Positions 63,885-64,000 of a stretch of DNA of 64,000 bases are shown piece by piece. The translations under genes were made by a program, and so were the position numbers. The DNA comes from Corynebacterium sp. MSK041 (GTDB taxonomy: Bacteria > Actinomycetota > Actinomycetes > Mycobacteriales > Mycobacteriaceae): the NCBI RefSeq assembly GCF_030232265.1, contig NZ_JASPJK010000007.1, positions 54,925 through 118,924 of the forward strand, read 5' to 3'. The notes beneath the pieces were generated by a model. It had not been told where the DNA came from and made no database searches. It was given only the letters and a program-made list of their open reading frames with translations. The first letter of the stretch is position 1; every line of letters starts with the position of its first letter.

Positions 63885-64000
63885 TCGTCCAAGCGCGGTC
63901 ACCTGTTCTCAACTTTCAAAAGTGGGTTAAGGGTCAAAAAGTGTGTCTGGCCCCGGCGTGTCGTGGGGTTAGATTTGGCCTTTTTGGATGCCGATTGAGT

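Overview
The window is a stretch of chromosome from a Corynebacterium species (high-GC actinobacterium). The evidence is the gene order, which from memory follows the C. glutamicum region around aspT-dnaX-recR-murT/gatD-leuA-lysC-asd-sigC-katA-mrp-whcA-glxR-nth-tad-cspA-topA-cyaB-holB almost gene for gene, plus actinobacterial hallmarks: a WhiB protein, GlxR, 6C RNA, a MarP-like protease, a Flp/Tad locus of the M. tuberculosis Rv3654c-Rv3660c type, and several apparently leaderless promoters. Gene density is high and most of the window is core genome. Accessory traits are few: the end of a sortase-anchored surface protein, a decayed toxin-antitoxin pair, an HNH nuclease gene and a two-component/ABC module.

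Layout. 1-2.4 kb: surface protein C-terminus, gluQ, tRNA-Ser(GGA), SRP RNA. 2.5-11.7 kb: aspT and a coupled unknown gene; a response regulator/histidine kinase pair divergent from an ABC transporter; a ribbon-helix-helix antitoxin with a nonsense-broken toxin; dnaX-ybaB-recR. 11.7-12.1 kb: a repeat-rich non-coding interval. 12.1-18.4 kb (minus strand): murT-gatD, an exonuclease-like protein with lost catalytic residues, a Pro/Ala-rich membrane protein, and leuA with an attenuator-like leader. 18.4-24.4 kb: DUF2871 and DMT membrane proteins, lysC-asd, sigC, katA. 24.7-32 kb (minus strand): HNH gene and the Mrp Na+/H+ antiporter operon mrpA(B)CDEFG. 32-41.9 kb: a YhgE/Pip-like membrane protein, tRNA-Pro(CGG), a phosphoesterase, YqeY, a class A PBP, whcA, a membrane-anchored DnaQ-type exonuclease, DUF4177, RidA and a metallo-beta-lactamase-fold protein. 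42-49 kb: glxR, nth, a thioredoxin-like protein, a NUDIX hydrolase, a MarP-like protease, an alpha/beta hydrolase, a holin-X-like protein and a HAD hydrolase. 49-54.1 kb: 6C RNA and the Tad/Flp pilus locus. 54.1-64 kb: an MrfA-like helicase, cspA, dedA, topA, adenylate cyclase, holB, tRNA-Thr(CGT).

Links between genes. Adenylate cyclase makes the ligand of GlxR, and GlxR-like sites lie upstream of glxR and whcA. lysC and asd carry the first two steps of the aspartate pathway, and leuA the committed step of leucine synthesis. MurT/GatD and the class A PBP act in cell-wall synthesis; dnaX, recR, holB, topA and the helicase in DNA metabolism.

The most unusual signal is an 11-base word, CGTCGATAAGC, found by eye 18 times on both strands. 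It occurs in several coding frames and between genes, where about 0.03 copies would be expected by chance. It behaves like an iterated genomic signature (uptake-, recombination- or modification-type) rather than a protein motif. Second in interest is the 6C RNA region, which stacks a LexA-box-like palindrome, the sRNA and two perfect DnaA boxes in front of a CpaE/Ssd-like gene.
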